The position numbers and the translations under genes were made by a program. The notes below the pieces were generated by a model that saw only the letters and a program-made list of their open reading frames with translations, searched no databases and was not told the origin of the DNA. A stretch of 64,000 bases of DNA from Lachnospira hominis (ex Liu et al. 2021) (GTDB lineage: Bacteria; Bacillota; Clostridia; Lachnospirales; Lachnospiraceae): assembly GCF_014287955.1 (NCBI RefSeq), contig NZ_JACOPD010000006.1, positions 169,588-233,587 of the forward strand, written 5' to 3'. Below are positions 1 through 9,311 of the stretch, in pieces; within the stretch, counting starts at the first letter, position 1, and each line of letters opens with the position of its first letter.

Positions 1-2
1 GA

Positions 3-887
3 AAGGGAAATGTTACAGATTTAATTCTTACAGCATTGATTGCAGGAGGACATGTTCTCCTTGAGGATGTTCCGGGAACAGGTAAGACTATGATTGCAAA
101 GTCATTTGCAAAATCAATAGATGCTGAATTTGCAAGAATTCAGTTTACACCTGATTTGCTTCCGTCAGATATTACCGGTATTAATTATTATAATCAGAAG
201 CAGGGTGAATTTGTTTTCAGAAAAGGGCCGGTATTTTCTAATATTCTTCTTGCTGATGAGATTAACAGGGCTACTCCACGTACACAGTCAGCCTTGCTTG
301 AATGTATGGAAGAACATCAGGTGACGGTAGATGGTGAAACAAGAAAACTTGGATTTCCATTTATCGTAATTGCAACACAGAATCCGATAGAAACAGCAGG
401 AACATATCAGCTTCCGGAAGCACAGCTTGACAGATTTTTGTTACAGATTTCAATGGGTTATCCTAAGCAGAATGAAGAACTTGAAATTATAAAAAGATTT
501 ATGACAGATAGTCCGCTTGAGAGCCTGTCAGCAGTATGTAATGCAGATGACGTAAAAGGCATGGTTAAAGAAGCAGAAGGCGTGCATGTTGATGAGGCGA
601 TTATGAATTATATTGTTGATATTGCTGATAAGACAAGAAATAATATAAATATTGCGATTGGTGTAAGCACAAGGGGCGTTATTAATATGGTGAAAGCTGT
701 AAAAGCATATGCATATATCAACGGAAGAAATTATGTAGTTCCTGAAGATGTATATAATCTTGCAATTCCTGTATTTGCTCACAGGATTTTACTTTCTCGA
801 GGAATATCAGACTCAGCACACAGAGAAGATGTTATGAGGGAAGTTATCGGACAGTGCAAGGTGCCTACAGAAGACTGGAGCAAATAA
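3..887 (+). CDS. MoxR-family AAA+ ATPase (5' partial)
   Basis: The reading frame is already open at the left edge (frame from base 3), so the N-terminus lies outside the window. Visible are Walker A (DVPGTGKT), Walker B (LLADEIN), the ATQNP sensor segment and the QLDRF arginine-finger region. This order, together with the GHVLLED lead-in, is typical of MoxR/RavA-type ATPases. These act as chaperone-like ATPases that help mature or insert protein complexes, often with von Willebrand or DUF58 partners. A DUF58 gene follows after 18 bp with a GGAG ribosome-binding site, giving the usual MoxR-DUF58 pair. Family assignment is firm; the client protein is unknown. Confidence 0.93.
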   Translation, partial: KGNVTDLILTALIAGGHVLLEDVPGTGKTMIAKSFAKSIDAEFARIQFTPDLLPSDITGINYYNQKQGEFVFRKGPVFSNILLADEINRATPRTQSALLECMEEHQVTVDGETRKLGFPFIVIATQNPIETAGTYQLPEAQLDRFLLQISMGYPKQNEELEIIKRFMTDSPLESLSAVCNADDVKGMVKEAEGVHVDEAIMNYIVDIADKTRNNINIAIGVSTRGVINMVKAVKAYAYINGRNYVVPEDVYNLAIPVFAHRILLSRGISDSAHREDVMREVIGQCKVPTEDWSK

Positions 888-905
888 AGAAGGATTGGAG
901 ACAGA

Positions 906-2072
906 ATGCTTATAATAGTAATGTTGCTGGGTGCCGGTGCCGTGTATATGGTACTCAGAAAAATATATGCTGCATTATGGTATAAAAATCTTACAGTCAG
1001 AATTGATTTTTCAAAGAAAAATGCAGTCTGTGGCGAAACCATAGAACTTATAGAGACAGTTACAAATAAAAAGAGACTTCCGCTTCCGTATATTAATCTT
1101 AAATTTCAGGTAAATCGTGCGTTCAGATTTGAAGATGGCGAAGAAAATTCTGTGGTTTCTGATAATACTTACAGAAATGATATTTTTTCACTGATGATGT
1201 ATCAGAAAGTGACAAGAAAGATACCGATTAAGTGTACTAAAAGAGGTATTTATTCAATTGGGCGTGCAGATATGGTTTCATCGGGGCTGTTTATGAACGA
1301 TATCAATCTCGTTGGAACAAACCAGAATGCTAATATTGTAGTTTTTCCAAAACAGATTAATCCTGAACTGACTGATATAACATTTTCAAAAATAATGGGT
1401 GCGGTTGAAAAGAATACTTATCTAAATCCTGATATTTTTGAGTTTCGTGGAATTAGGGAATATGATACACATGATACTATGAATATGATTAACTGGAAAG
1501 CATCTGCGAGAACAGGACAGCTTATGGTCAACCAGTATAAGGAGACAATGTGCCAGTCAGTATGTATTCTTGCCAATGTTGAACCGGAAGGAATGTTAAA
1601 ACAGGAACTTTTGTCAGAGATAACAATCTCGATGGCGTCAGGACTCGCACAGTATCTTATATCACAAAAAATCAATGTTTCACTTATTTCAAATGGTGTA
1701 GAAACTGATGGTGAAAAAACAGATTTTCTTGAAGTTGAAGAGGGGGGTGGATTATCACACCTCAATGAGATTAATACAGTTCTTGCAGGGATTGATCTGT
1801 CAAAAAATGCAAACAGATTTACAGATATTCTTGAAGAACTGACAGACAGAACTCACAATAAACATGAATATGGAATGTCAGAAATGTCTGATACTCTTTA
1901 TATTATGATATCACAGAATAGAAGAAAAGATTTGCAGAAATCATTTGACATGCTTACTGGAAATAACAGGCAGTGTGTCTGGATTGCACCATATTACGGT
2001 GAGCCGGGTGAAAGACTTGAAGATACTTGTGCATCTGTGATTGACTGGGAGGTGCATTACAGTGACGATTAA
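906..2072 (+). CDS. DUF58 domain protein (MoxR partner)
   Basis: 388 residues. An N-terminal hydrophobic stretch (about residues 1-17) anchors the protein. The DUF58 signature (RGIREYDTHD then MNMINWKASA, about residues 177-200) lies centrally. DUF58 proteins have a vWA-like fold and are encoded beside MoxR ATPases in many bacteria, probably acting in cell-envelope protein assembly. The ATG at 906 has GGAG about 8 bp upstream. The 3' end overlaps the start of the next membrane-protein gene, so the three genes are one translation-coupled operon. Confidence 0.9.
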   Translation: MLIIVMLLGAGAVYMVLRKIYAALWYKNLTVRIDFSKKNAVCGETIELIETVTNKKRLPLPYINLKFQVNRAFRFEDGEENSVVSDNTYRNDIFSLMMYQKVTRKIPIKCTKRGIYSIGRADMVSSGLFMNDINLVGTNQNANIVVFPKQINPELTDITFSKIMGAVEKNTYLNPDIFEFRGIREYDTHDTMNMINWKASARTGQLMVNQYKETMCQSVCILANVEPEGMLKQELLSEITISMASGLAQYLISQKINVSLISNGVETDGEKTDFLEVEEGGGLSHLNEINTVLAGIDLSKNANRFTDILEELTDRTHNKHEYGMSEMSDTLYIMISQNRRKDLQKSFDMLTGNNRQCVWIAPYYGEPGERLEDTCASVIDWEVHYSDD

Positions 2073-3402
2073 ATCTGATAGTTTTAATAAAAATAAAACA
2101 ACAATCAAAAAAAGTGATTCAGTTCTTTCAATTATGGAACTGATATTGCAATGTGTATTATTTGAATCATTTATTCTTATGGAATATATGGGGGTATTTC
2201 TGATAAATGACAGCAGGGTATATATGTGCCTCTGGGTTATTCCGGCTGTAATATTTGCATATTATACAAGAAGAAAGATAAAAAAATTCAATCTGTTTAT
2301 GTTGTGCAATATTGCAATATTTGCGGTATCGGTTGTGATGTCCGGAAACGACAGTGAATTGTTTGCAAACATGTTGTGTGCGATTCTTATATGTGCATAC
2401 TCAATATGGCAGAAAAATAATACAGTTCAGAGATATTCAACAGAAAATCTTATTGTTCAGGATGGAAAGACAATTGATGATGCGAAAAAAGCACTTGCAA
2501 AGATGTATGCCGGTGAAGATATTCATGTAGTTTTTATAGCAGCACCTGCATTTGGATACCTTGTGGGATATTGGAGAAATGTACTGCCGCTTATGTATAT
2601 TGAACTTACATTGTGCATATTGTTTGTAGTGTTAAAAATTATTTATAACAATATGAGCCACCTTAATAATGTTCTCAGCCTTAACAGCAAAAAGAATGAT
2701 TTTCCGGCAAAACAGATGAAGCAGGTAAATACGTTTATTACGGCTGCTTCTGCAATTCTTATTTTGTTTGGAATGCTTATATTTTATAATGGAAGATATG
2801 GTGGACTTTTTGGTGTTATAGGAAGTTCAGTGACAGGAGTTGTGAGAATCCTTGTAAAAGGATTTTTATGGCTTCTGGGTAAGTCAGGACCGGAGAGCAG
2901 CAATACACCGCAGATGGATGATGAGACGCAGGAAGATATTGAAGATGCTATGCAAAGAGAACTTGAATATCCTGACTCACCGATTATGCAGGCATTGTTT
3001 GAGGGGATGGTCTTTGCAATAATAATTGCCATGATAATTGCAATTATTTATATGATAAGAACATATGTAAAGACATTTAACAAGACGAAAAAACTCGGCA
3101 GTGACTATATTGAGTATATTTCACCTGATGATGAAAATGTAAGGGCTGATAAAGATGTATCAAAGGTAAAAACAAAAGAACCACGTGAGGTACGTTCAGT
3201 AAGGAAGCTTTATAAAAAGCATATACTGAAAGGAACGGGTGGAAAAGCACCTGATGAGACAGTTCTGCCAAGTGTTCTTACAACTGAAAATATTACGGCT
3301 GACAGTGAACTTTCAGAAAAAATAACAGCGGTATATGAAAAGGCAAGATATTCCAGAGAGCAGATCACAAAAGAAGAAAAAGATATTTTTAACAATCTTT
3401 GA
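2062..3402 (+). CDS. Multi-pass membrane protein with DUF4129-like C-terminus
   Basis: 446 residues from a GTG at 2062. This start is chosen because GGGAGG at 2048-2053 is correctly spaced from it. A TTG at 2041 is also in frame but would overlap the DUF58 gene further and has no site. About seven or eight hydrophobic segments are visible: five in the first 130 residues, two around residues 160-200, one near 240 and one near 325. The last 20 residues (AVYEKARYSREQIT) resemble the tail of DUF4129 proteins, usually found with transglutaminase-like proteins beside MoxR/DUF58. No transglutaminase Cys-His-Asp core is present. It is probably the membrane component of the MoxR-DUF58 system; its function is unknown. 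Confidence 0.72.
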   Translation: MTIKSDSFNKNKTTIKKSDSVLSIMELILQCVLFESFILMEYMGVFLINDSRVYMCLWVIPAVIFAYYTRRKIKKFNLFMLCNIAIFAVSVVMSGNDSELFANMLCAILICAYSIWQKNNTVQRYSTENLIVQDGKTIDDAKKALAKMYAGEDIHVVFIAAPAFGYLVGYWRNVLPLMYIELTLCILFVVLKIIYNNMSHLNNVLSLNSKKNDFPAKQMKQVNTFITAASAILILFGMLIFYNGRYGGLFGVIGSSVTGVVRILVKGFLWLLGKSGPESSNTPQMDDETQEDIEDAMQRELEYPDSPIMQALFEGMVFAIIIAMIIAIIYMIRTYVKTFNKTKKLGSDYIEYISPDDENVRADKDVSKVKTKEPREVRSVRKLYKKHILKGTGGKAPDETVLPSVLTTENITADSELSEKITAVYEKARYSREQITKEEKDIFNNL

Positions 3403-3422
3403 TAATATATAATAAAATACTA

Positions 3423-3451
3423 TTGACATGGTTAAAAATATAATGTATTAT
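3423..3451 (+). promoter_or_regulatory. Sigma-70-type promoter for the leuA T-box transcript
   Basis: TTGACA (3423-3428), 17-bp spacer, TATTAT (3446-3451). Transcription would start near 3458, just ahead of the T-box leader. Confidence 0.75.
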
Positions 3452-3469
3452 TTAGATAATAATTAGCAA

Positions 3470-3754
3470 AAGCAATGAAGAGGAATAATAGGTATTAACC
3501 GGAGTCAGAGAGTTGCCGTGTGGTGCGAGGCAATGGAAGGAAGATATTGAACTCACCTCGGAGCTGCTATCTGAAAGTATTATTATATATGAGTAGGCGT
3601 AGCCGGAAGCCAACCGTTATATTGGACAGAATATAAGGCAGAGATGTCCGTATTCAGTGAGTGCACGATTGATTCGTGAATAAGAGTGGTAACGCGTGAG
3701 ACTATAGTCTTTCGTCTCTTGACAGATGTTTTGTCATGGACGGAAGACTTTTTT
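3470..3754 (+). promoter_or_regulatory. T-box leader, leucine-specific, upstream of leuA
   Basis: Stem I features are present (AGAGAGTTGCCG, GGTGCGAGGCAATGGAAGG, then GAA-CTC-ACC). The CTC at 3552-3554 occupies the specifier position, a leucine codon, which agrees with the gene controlled. The T-box antiterminator sequence AAGAGTGGTAACGCG starts at 3682. It is followed by a terminator hairpin (arms 3706-3716 and 3739-3749, inner TGACA/TGTCA, T-run 3748-3754). Uncharged tRNA-Leu would stabilise the antiterminator and allow read-through into leuA. The class is certain from the motifs; the specifier reading is by position. Confidence 0.93.
3706..3754 (+). terminator. T-box regulated intrinsic terminator
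   Basis: Arms AGTCTTTCGTC and GACGGAAGACT pair with one G-U, with an inner TGACA/TGTCA helix, followed by a seven-T run. The 5' arm lies just after the T-box motif, so antiterminator and terminator are mutually exclusive. Confidence 0.88.
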
Positions 3755-3887
3755 ATATGACAGGATATTTTGAGCAGATATACTAAAAAATGTCTTGTTA
3801 TAAAAATACATGCGTTCAAAAAACGAGAAAATTGCAAATGCTTTTTATTGAATTTAAGAATAGTATTAATTTTTTGGAGGTATTAAG

Positions 3888-5558
3888 ATGTTTGATTACA
3901 GACAGTACAAGAGAGGTTATTTCATGCCACCTGTAGAGTGCAACGACTGGGTGAAAAAGGAGTATATTGATAAGGCACCAATCTGGTGTTCAGTTGATTT
4001 AAGAGATGGAAACCAGGCACTTGTAGAACCGATGAGCCTTGAACAGAAACTTGAATTTTTCAAGCTCCTTGTAAAAGTTGGTTTTAAGGAAATCGAAGTT
4101 GGTTTCCCGGCTGCATCAGAGACAGAATATGTCTTTTTAAGAACACTTATTGAAAAGAACATGATTCCTGATGATGTTACAATTCAGGTCCTTACTCAGG
4201 CAAGAGAACATATCATCAAGAAAACATTTGAGGCTGTAAAGGGTGCACCGAGAGCTATTGTTCATGTATACAATTCAACATCTTTAGCACAGCGTGAACA
4301 GGTATTCAGAAAGTCAAAAGAAGATATCAAAAAGATTGCTGTTGAGGGTGCAAAGCTTCTTAAAGAACTTGCTGCAAAAGAAGAAGGAAACTTTGCATTT
4401 GAATACAGTCCTGAAAGTTTTACAGGAACAGAACCTGAATATGCACTTGAAGTATGTAATGCAGTAATTGATATCTGGGAACCTACAGCTGACAATAAAT
4501 GCATAATCAACCTTCCTGCTACAGTGGAGATGTCACTTCCTCATGTATTTGCAAGCCAGGTGGAATACATGGATAAGAATCTTCATAACAGGGAAAATGT
4601 TATTATTTCGCTTCATCCTCATAATGACCGGGGAACAGGCGTTGCTGATGCAGAACTTGGTCTTCTTGCAGGTGCGGACAGAATTGAGGGAACATTATTC
4701 GGTAATGGTGAAAGAACAGGTAATGTTGATGTAATTACACTTGCAATGAATATGTATGCACAGGGTGTTAATCCTGAACTTGATTTATCTAATATGCCTG
4801 AACTTTCAGAGACATTTGAAAGACTTACACAGATGAAGATAGATGACAGACATCCGTATTGTGGTAAACTTGTATTTGCAGCTTTCTCAGGTTCACATCA
4901 GGATGCTATTTCAAAGGGGATGCATTACCGTATTGAAAATGATACAGAGCATTGGACAGTTCCATATCTTCCAATTAATCCTGAAGATGTAGGACGTACA
5001 TATGATTCAGATGTTATCAGAATTAACAGCCAGTCAGGAAAGGGTGGCGTTGCATATGTCCTTGAACATAATTATGGAATGATAATACCTAAGAAGATGA
5101 GAGAAGATCTCGGCTATGCTGTTAAGGATGTATCAGATGTTAATCATAAAGAGCTTACACCTGGAGAAGTTCTCGAAATATTTGAAAAAAGATATAAGAA
5201 ATATACACCTGTATTTAAGATTACAGAAGTTCATTTCAGACAGATTGATGGAATCCAGACAACAGTTACAATAGAAAAAGACGGTGAAAAGATTAATGTT
5301 GAATCAAAGGGTAACGGACGTCTTGATGCTGTAAGTAATGCACTTTCAGAATATTTCAACCATAACTGCGATATCTGCTGCTATGAAGAGCATACTCTTA
5401 ATAATAAGGGTTCAGAATCAAGTGCTATTGCATATGTAGGTATTGTAAGTGATGATGGAAAGGAATATTATGGTGCAGGTGTTGACCATGATATTATCCG
5501 TGCATCTATAGATGCTCTTGAGTCAGCTATGAACAGAAGTTTGGAAAAGGCTGAATAA
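3888..5558 (+). CDS. leuA: 2-isopropylmalate synthase (long type)
   Basis: Condenses acetyl-CoA with 2-oxoisovalerate, the first committed step of leucine synthesis. 556 residues, the length of the long LeuA type. The N-terminal HMGL-like barrel carries the metal-binding CSVDLRDGNQA (about residues 34-44) and SLHPHNDRGTG (about 241-251). The C-terminal part from about residue 420 is the regulatory LeuA dimerisation domain. The ATG has a strong GGAGG 8 bp upstream. The leucine T-box directly upstream independently supports the assignment. The maf gene follows after 2 bp. Confidence 0.97.
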   Translation: MFDYRQYKRGYFMPPVECNDWVKKEYIDKAPIWCSVDLRDGNQALVEPMSLEQKLEFFKLLVKVGFKEIEVGFPAASETEYVFLRTLIEKNMIPDDVTIQVLTQAREHIIKKTFEAVKGAPRAIVHVYNSTSLAQREQVFRKSKEDIKKIAVEGAKLLKELAAKEEGNFAFEYSPESFTGTEPEYALEVCNAVIDIWEPTADNKCIINLPATVEMSLPHVFASQVEYMDKNLHNRENVIISLHPHNDRGTGVADAELGLLAGADRIEGTLFGNGERTGNVDVITLAMNMYAQGVNPELDLSNMPELSETFERLTQMKIDDRHPYCGKLVFAAFSGSHQDAISKGMHYRIENDTEHWTVPYLPINPEDVGRTYDSDVIRINSQSGKGGVAYVLEHNYGMIIPKKMREDLGYAVKDVSDVNHKELTPGEVLEIFEKRYKKYTPVFKITEVHFRQIDGIQTTVTIEKDGEKINVESKGNGRLDAVSNALSEYFNHNCDICCYEEHTLNNKGSESSAIAYVGIVSDDGKEYYGAGVDHDIIRASIDALESAMNRSLEKAE

Positions 5559-5560
5559 AA

Positions 5561-6184
5561 ATGAAAAAAGAGATTATACTTGCTTCGGGGTCGCCTAGAA
5601 GAAGAGAACTTCTTAATCAGATTGGAATTGATTTTACTGTGATTACAAGTGACGCCGATGAGATAACAACAGAAAAATCTCCCGAAAAAATAGTTATGCA
5701 GCTATCAAGCCTTAAAGCAGAAGCGGTTGCAAAACTTCCTGTTAAAAAAAGTACAGCTGCGGTACAAAAAAGTGCCGCAGCCTCTTTCGGTGATAGCGAT
5801 AGTTATGTTATAATAGGAGCTGATACGATTGTCTATGCGGATGGTCAGGTTCTTGGCAAGCCAAGAGATGAGAGACATGCATTTGATATGATAAAATGTC
5901 TTTCGGGCGGCAGCCACAGTGTATATACGGGAGTTACATTTATTTGTGGAAAAGAAAAAACGTCATTTTATGAACAGACAGAAGTTTATGTATATGATAT
6001 GACAGATGAAGAAATTCTTGATTATATAAAGACAAAAGAGCCGATGGACAAGGCGGGGGCTTATGGCATACAGGGCAGATTTGCGGCTTTTGTATCAAAA
6101 ATTGAGGGCGATTATAACTCAGTAGTCGGACTGCCTGTTGGCAGAGTATATCAGGAATTAAGAAAGGCCGGGTATATCGGATGA
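5561..6184 (+). CDS. maf: Maf-family nucleotide pyrophosphatase
   Basis: Cleaves non-canonical or modified nucleoside triphosphates (dTTP/UTP- or m7GTP-type, not decided here) to monophosphates, a house-cleaning role also linked to septum control. 207 residues with the Maf signature ASGSPRRRELL at the N-terminus, GADTIV followed by GKP, and the C-terminal AGAYGIQG loop. The segment around residues 60-80 (KKSTAAVQKSAA) is longer than usual and looks like a surface insertion. It begins 2 bp after leuA and overlaps the next gene by 4 bp (ATGA), so it is in one operon. Confidence 0.92.
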   Translation: MKKEIILASGSPRRRELLNQIGIDFTVITSDADEITTEKSPEKIVMQLSSLKAEAVAKLPVKKSTAAVQKSAAASFGDSDSYVIIGADTIVYADGQVLGKPRDERHAFDMIKCLSGGSHSVYTGVTFICGKEKTSFYEQTEVYVYDMTDEEILDYIKTKEPMDKAGAYGIQGRFAAFVSKIEGDYNSVVGLPVGRVYQELRKAGYIG

Positions 6185-6954
6185 TAAAACTTGTTGCAAG
6201 TGATTTGGATGGAACGATTCTTCTGAATGGAGCACAGCATGTTGACGATTCAATGTGTGAAACTATAGACATGCTTGGCAGAAAAGGAATAATATTTGCA
6301 CCCGCAAGCGGCAGACAGTGTGAAAGTCTTGTAAGACTTTTTTCAAAGGTAAAAAGTCCGTTAATGTATATTTCTGATAATGGTGCATTAGTAAGATATA
6401 AAGGTGAGACAATTGTAAAGACACCAATGGATTATAATCTTGCAATAGAGATTGCGAAGGATATAATTTCAGTTCCGAATTGCGAGGTACTGTTATCAGG
6501 AGAAAAGACAGCATATATAATGCCAAAGACAGAAGAATATCTTATCAGGATGACAAAGGTTGTGCAATATAAGACGACAATAATTAAAAGTCTCGATGAG
6601 ATTCAGGAAGATATTTTAAAAGTGTCTGTCTGTGATTTGTCAGGAATTGCCAATTCTGAAAAGTATTTTGCGGATAAGTGGTCTGATAAAGCAGCAGCGG
6701 CAGTTTCCGGTGACCAATATATGGATTTTATGGATTTGTGTGTCAGCAAGGGGGACGCTTTAAAGAAAGTCCAGAAAATTTATGGCATAGACAGAAGTGA
6801 ATGTATGGCATTCGGAGATAATTATAATGACTGTGAAATGTTAAAGCAGGCAGAGTTTTCTTATGCAATGGCATCGGCTGCTGATGATATAAAGAAAAAT
6901 GCATTATATGTAACTGATTCGGTAGAAAAAATATTAAGAGGAGAGCTGTTATAA
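6181..6954 (+). CDS. Cof-type HAD-IIB sugar-phosphate/FMN phosphatase
   Basis: 257 residues with HAD motif I (DLDGTIL, residues 8-14), motif III lysine region (SKGDALKK) and motif IV (AFGDNYNDCEM). A large cap between residues about 85 and 185 marks the IIB (Cof) class. These cytoplasmic Mg-dependent phosphatases act on sugar phosphates, FMN or PLP; the substrate cannot be told from sequence. The start overlaps the stop of maf (ATGA), and its own stop overlaps the next ATG (TAATG). Confidence 0.9.
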   Translation: MIKLVASDLDGTILLNGAQHVDDSMCETIDMLGRKGIIFAPASGRQCESLVRLFSKVKSPLMYISDNGALVRYKGETIVKTPMDYNLAIEIAKDIISVPNCEVLLSGEKTAYIMPKTEEYLIRMTKVVQYKTTIIKSLDEIQEDILKVSVCDLSGIANSEKYFADKWSDKAAAAVSGDQYMDFMDLCVSKGDALKKVQKIYGIDRSECMAFGDNYNDCEMLKQAEFSYAMASAADDIKKNALYVTDSVEKILRGELL

Positions 6955-7217
6955 TGAAAGATGATTTAACATTATGTGCTGAAGTTTTTTTAAAGGAACA
7001 GACAAAGCTGTATGATGAACCGGTCGCACAGGATATAGAAGAAGCAAAGGAATTTCTTGAAGATTGTTTTGCACAGGTATTTGACAATATTAAAGAAGTA
7101 AGGGAATATCTGAGTGAAGAGGGAATGGACGTTGATGAAATTACGGACGAAGAACTTGCAGAAGAACTTGAAGTGTTCGCTCTTCCGGATGGCAGATTCT
7201 TTGTGGTGGAAGGCTGA
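6954..7217 (+). CDS. Small acidic protein of unknown function
   Basis: 87 residues, strongly acidic, predicted helical with no membrane segment. The central portion (EEAKEFLEDCFAQVF, then IKEVREYLSEEGMDVDEITD) alternates helix and acidic loops, and it ends with ALPDGRFFVVEG. It is joined by 1-nt overlaps on both sides (TAATG and TGATG), so it is certainly translated with its HAD and RlmH neighbours. I do not recognise the family. A role in ribosome or nucleotide metabolism can only be guessed from context. Confidence 0.75.
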   Translation: MKDDLTLCAEVFLKEQTKLYDEPVAQDIEEAKEFLEDCFAQVFDNIKEVREYLSEEGMDVDEITDEELAEELEVFALPDGRFFVVEG

Positions 7218-7696
7218 TGCGTATAAGTATTGTATGTGTAGGTAAAATAAAAGAAAAGTTTTACGTACAGGCAGTCTGTGAGTATGTGAAAAGACTATCA
7301 AGATACTGCAAGCTCGATATAATAGAACTTCCTGATGAAAAAACACCTGAAAATGCAGGCGAACAGCTTAATCTGGCAATTAAAGCAAAAGAAGGCGACA
7401 GGATTCTTTCATCATTAAAAGATGATGCATATGTCATTGCACTTGCAATAGAAGGAAAGATGCTTGATTCAGTTGAATTTTCACAAAAGATAGAAAAACT
7501 TGGAATTGATTCAGTAAGTCATATAATGTTTGTTATAGGAGGTTCATTAGGGCTTGATGAGCGTGTACTTAAAAGGGCAGATTATAAACTTAGTTTTTCA
7601 CATATGACATTTCCACACCAGCTTATGAGAGTTGTGTTGCTGGAACAGATTTATCGTGGGTATAGGATTATGAAAGGTGAACCATACCATAAATAA
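7217..7696 (+). CDS. rlmH: 23S rRNA (pseudouridine1915-N3)-methyltransferase
   Basis: SPOUT-class methyltransferase that methylates pseudouridine 1915 in helix 69 of 23S rRNA. 159 residues, the usual family length. It has the N-terminal ISIVCVGKIKE, the SAM-binding knot MFVIGGSLGLDE and the C-terminal SFSHMTFPHQLMR followed by EQIYRGYRI, which are near-invariant in RlmH. The start is coupled to the upstream small protein by TGATG. Confidence 0.96.
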   Translation: MRISIVCVGKIKEKFYVQAVCEYVKRLSRYCKLDIIELPDEKTPENAGEQLNLAIKAKEGDRILSSLKDDAYVIALAIEGKMLDSVEFSQKIEKLGIDSVSHIMFVIGGSLGLDERVLKRADYKLSFSHMTFPHQLMRVVLLEQIYRGYRIMKGEPYHK

Positions 7697-7726
7697 TAAA
7701 AAAATAAAACAGGAGCGGTTTATTTT

Positions 7727-9085
7727 ATGGAAAATAAAAAAAGAGGCAGTTTTTCCGGAGGCATAGGATTTGTACTTGCAGCAGCCGGAAGTGCGGTAGG
7801 TTTGGGAAATTTATGGAGATTCCCATATTTGGCAGCCCAGTATGGCGGCGGAATATTTATTCTTGTATATATTATTCTGGCACTTACATTTGGTTTTACA
7901 CTTATGACAACAGAGATTGCAATAGGAAGAAAGACAAAGCTTAGTCCGACAAGAGCATATGGAAACATTGATAAGAGATTTGCTTTTATAGGACCGATAT
8001 CATTTATAATTCCGGTAATTATTCTTCCGTATTATTGTGTAATCGGCGGATGGGTTATAAAGTATGTTACCGTATTTGCAACAGGTCAGGACATGGCGGC
8101 AGCAGACGGTTTGTTTTTTGCAAACTTTATCGGACAGGAATATGCACCGCTTGTATTTTTCTTTATCTTTTTAGGACTCACAGCACTTATAGTAGTTTTG
8201 GGTGTTGAAAAAGGTATTGAAAAAGTCAGTAAGTATCTTATGCCTGTGCTTATTCTGCTCGCTATAGTTATATGCATATATATTATGTTTATTCCGGGAG
8301 CCGGAGCCGGTATCAAGTATTATCTTCTTCCTGATTTTTCAAAGTTTTCGTTTAAGACAGTCTGTGCGGCAATGGGACAGATGTTTTACTCAATGAGCCT
8401 TGCGATGGGAATTATGATAACATATGGTTCATATACAAGAGATGACGTAAGCCTTGTGAAATCAGTAAATGGTATCGAAATTTTTGATACGGGAATTGCA
8501 TTGCTGGCAGGTATGATGGTTGTTCCGGCTGTATATATTTTCAGTGGTGAAGCAGGAACTTCACAAAGTGGTGCCGGACTTATGTTTATGACACTTCCTA
8601 AAGTGTTTTCACAGATGCCTGGCGGACGATTTATCGGATTTATGTTTTTTGCACTTGTATTTCTTGCGGCACTGACAAGCTCTGTATCAATTATGGAAGC
8701 AATTACATCTATGCTTATAGACAGATTTCATATAAGCCGTGTATTAAGCTGTGCAATTATAATTGTAGTTGCGGTTGTACTCGGAATACCTTGTTCGCTT
8801 GGAAATGGAATATGGTCACATATTACAATAATGGGGATGGATTTCCTTACATTTTTTGATTTTATAAGTAACAGCCTTCTTTTACCGGTTGTGGCTTTCT
8901 TTACATGTATTATGATTGGCTGGTTTGTAGGTGCTGATTATATTATAGATGAGGCAGCAAAGAATGGTGAGAAGTTTGGAAGAGAGAAGATTTATCGTGT
9001 TATGGTTAAATATATAGCACCTGTACTTCTTCTTATAATTCTTGTGTTCTATACACTCGCACAGTTTGGAATTATAAAATATTAA
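7727..9085 (+). CDS. Sodium-dependent NSS-family (SNF) amino-acid transporter
   Basis: 452 residues with about eleven membrane segments. The TM1 motif LAAAGSAVGLGNLWRFPYL with its unwound centre, and GGGIFILVYI next to it, identify the neurotransmitter:sodium symporter family (LeuT/MetP-like), which imports amino acids with sodium. The substrate is not evident. The ATG has AGGAG about 11 bp upstream. A 34-residue single-helix protein follows 85 bp downstream and is probably its small subunit. Confidence 0.93.
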   Translation: MENKKRGSFSGGIGFVLAAAGSAVGLGNLWRFPYLAAQYGGGIFILVYIILALTFGFTLMTTEIAIGRKTKLSPTRAYGNIDKRFAFIGPISFIIPVIILPYYCVIGGWVIKYVTVFATGQDMAAADGLFFANFIGQEYAPLVFFFIFLGLTALIVVLGVEKGIEKVSKYLMPVLILLAIVICIYIMFIPGAGAGIKYYLLPDFSKFSFKTVCAAMGQMFYSMSLAMGIMITYGSYTRDDVSLVKSVNGIEIFDTGIALLAGMMVVPAVYIFSGEAGTSQSGAGLMFMTLPKVFSQMPGGRFIGFMFFALVFLAALTSSVSIMEAITSMLIDRFHISRVLSCAIIIVVAVVLGIPCSLGNGIWSHITIMGMDFLTFFDFISNSLLLPVVAFFTCIMIGWFVGADYIIDEAAKNGEKFGREKIYRVMVKYIAPVLLLIILVFYTLAQFGIIKY

Positions 9086-9119
9086 AAATTTTTTTGGATA
9101 AAAAATCAAGTGCATATTT

Positions 9120-9152
9120 TTCACATTTGTTTTATAATAAAGCAAATGTGAA
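9120..9152 (+). promoter_or_regulatory. Perfect dyad flanking a TATAAT hexamer
   Basis: Ten-bp arms TTCACATTTG (9120-9129) and CAAATGTGAA (9143-9152) enclose a 13-nt loop containing TATAAT (9133-9138). It has no T-run, so it is not a standard terminator. No clear -35 is present. It may be an operator over an internal promoter, or an mRNA hairpin between the transporter and its small subunit. Confidence 0.5.
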
Positions 9153-9170
9153 TGAAGGAGCTGCTTTTAT

Positions 9171-9275
9171 ATGAACAGAAAAGGCTTTATGGTAATGCTT
9201 GGCGTTATTTTGATAAATACAATTCTTGCGATTCTTGTTGTTGTGCTTGGAATTGTAATAAAAAGCAGAATGTAA
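9171..9275 (+). CDS. MetS-like small subunit of NSS transporter
   Basis: A 34-residue open frame starting at ATG 9171 with AAGGAG 10 bp upstream. The protein is a single hydrophobic helix (about residues 6-29) with Arg/Lys near each end. In Gram-positive bacteria NSS transporters of the MetP type are commonly followed by a very short one-helix subunit (MetS), required for transport in Corynebacterium. Position, size and composition match that role. The assignment rests on context and composition because so short a helix has little sequence signature. Confidence 0.7.
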   Translation: MNRKGFMVMLGVILINTILAILVVVLGIVIKSRM

Positions 9276-9311
9276 TAATTAAAATTTTTATACAAAGGAA
9301 AGGGACTTCAT

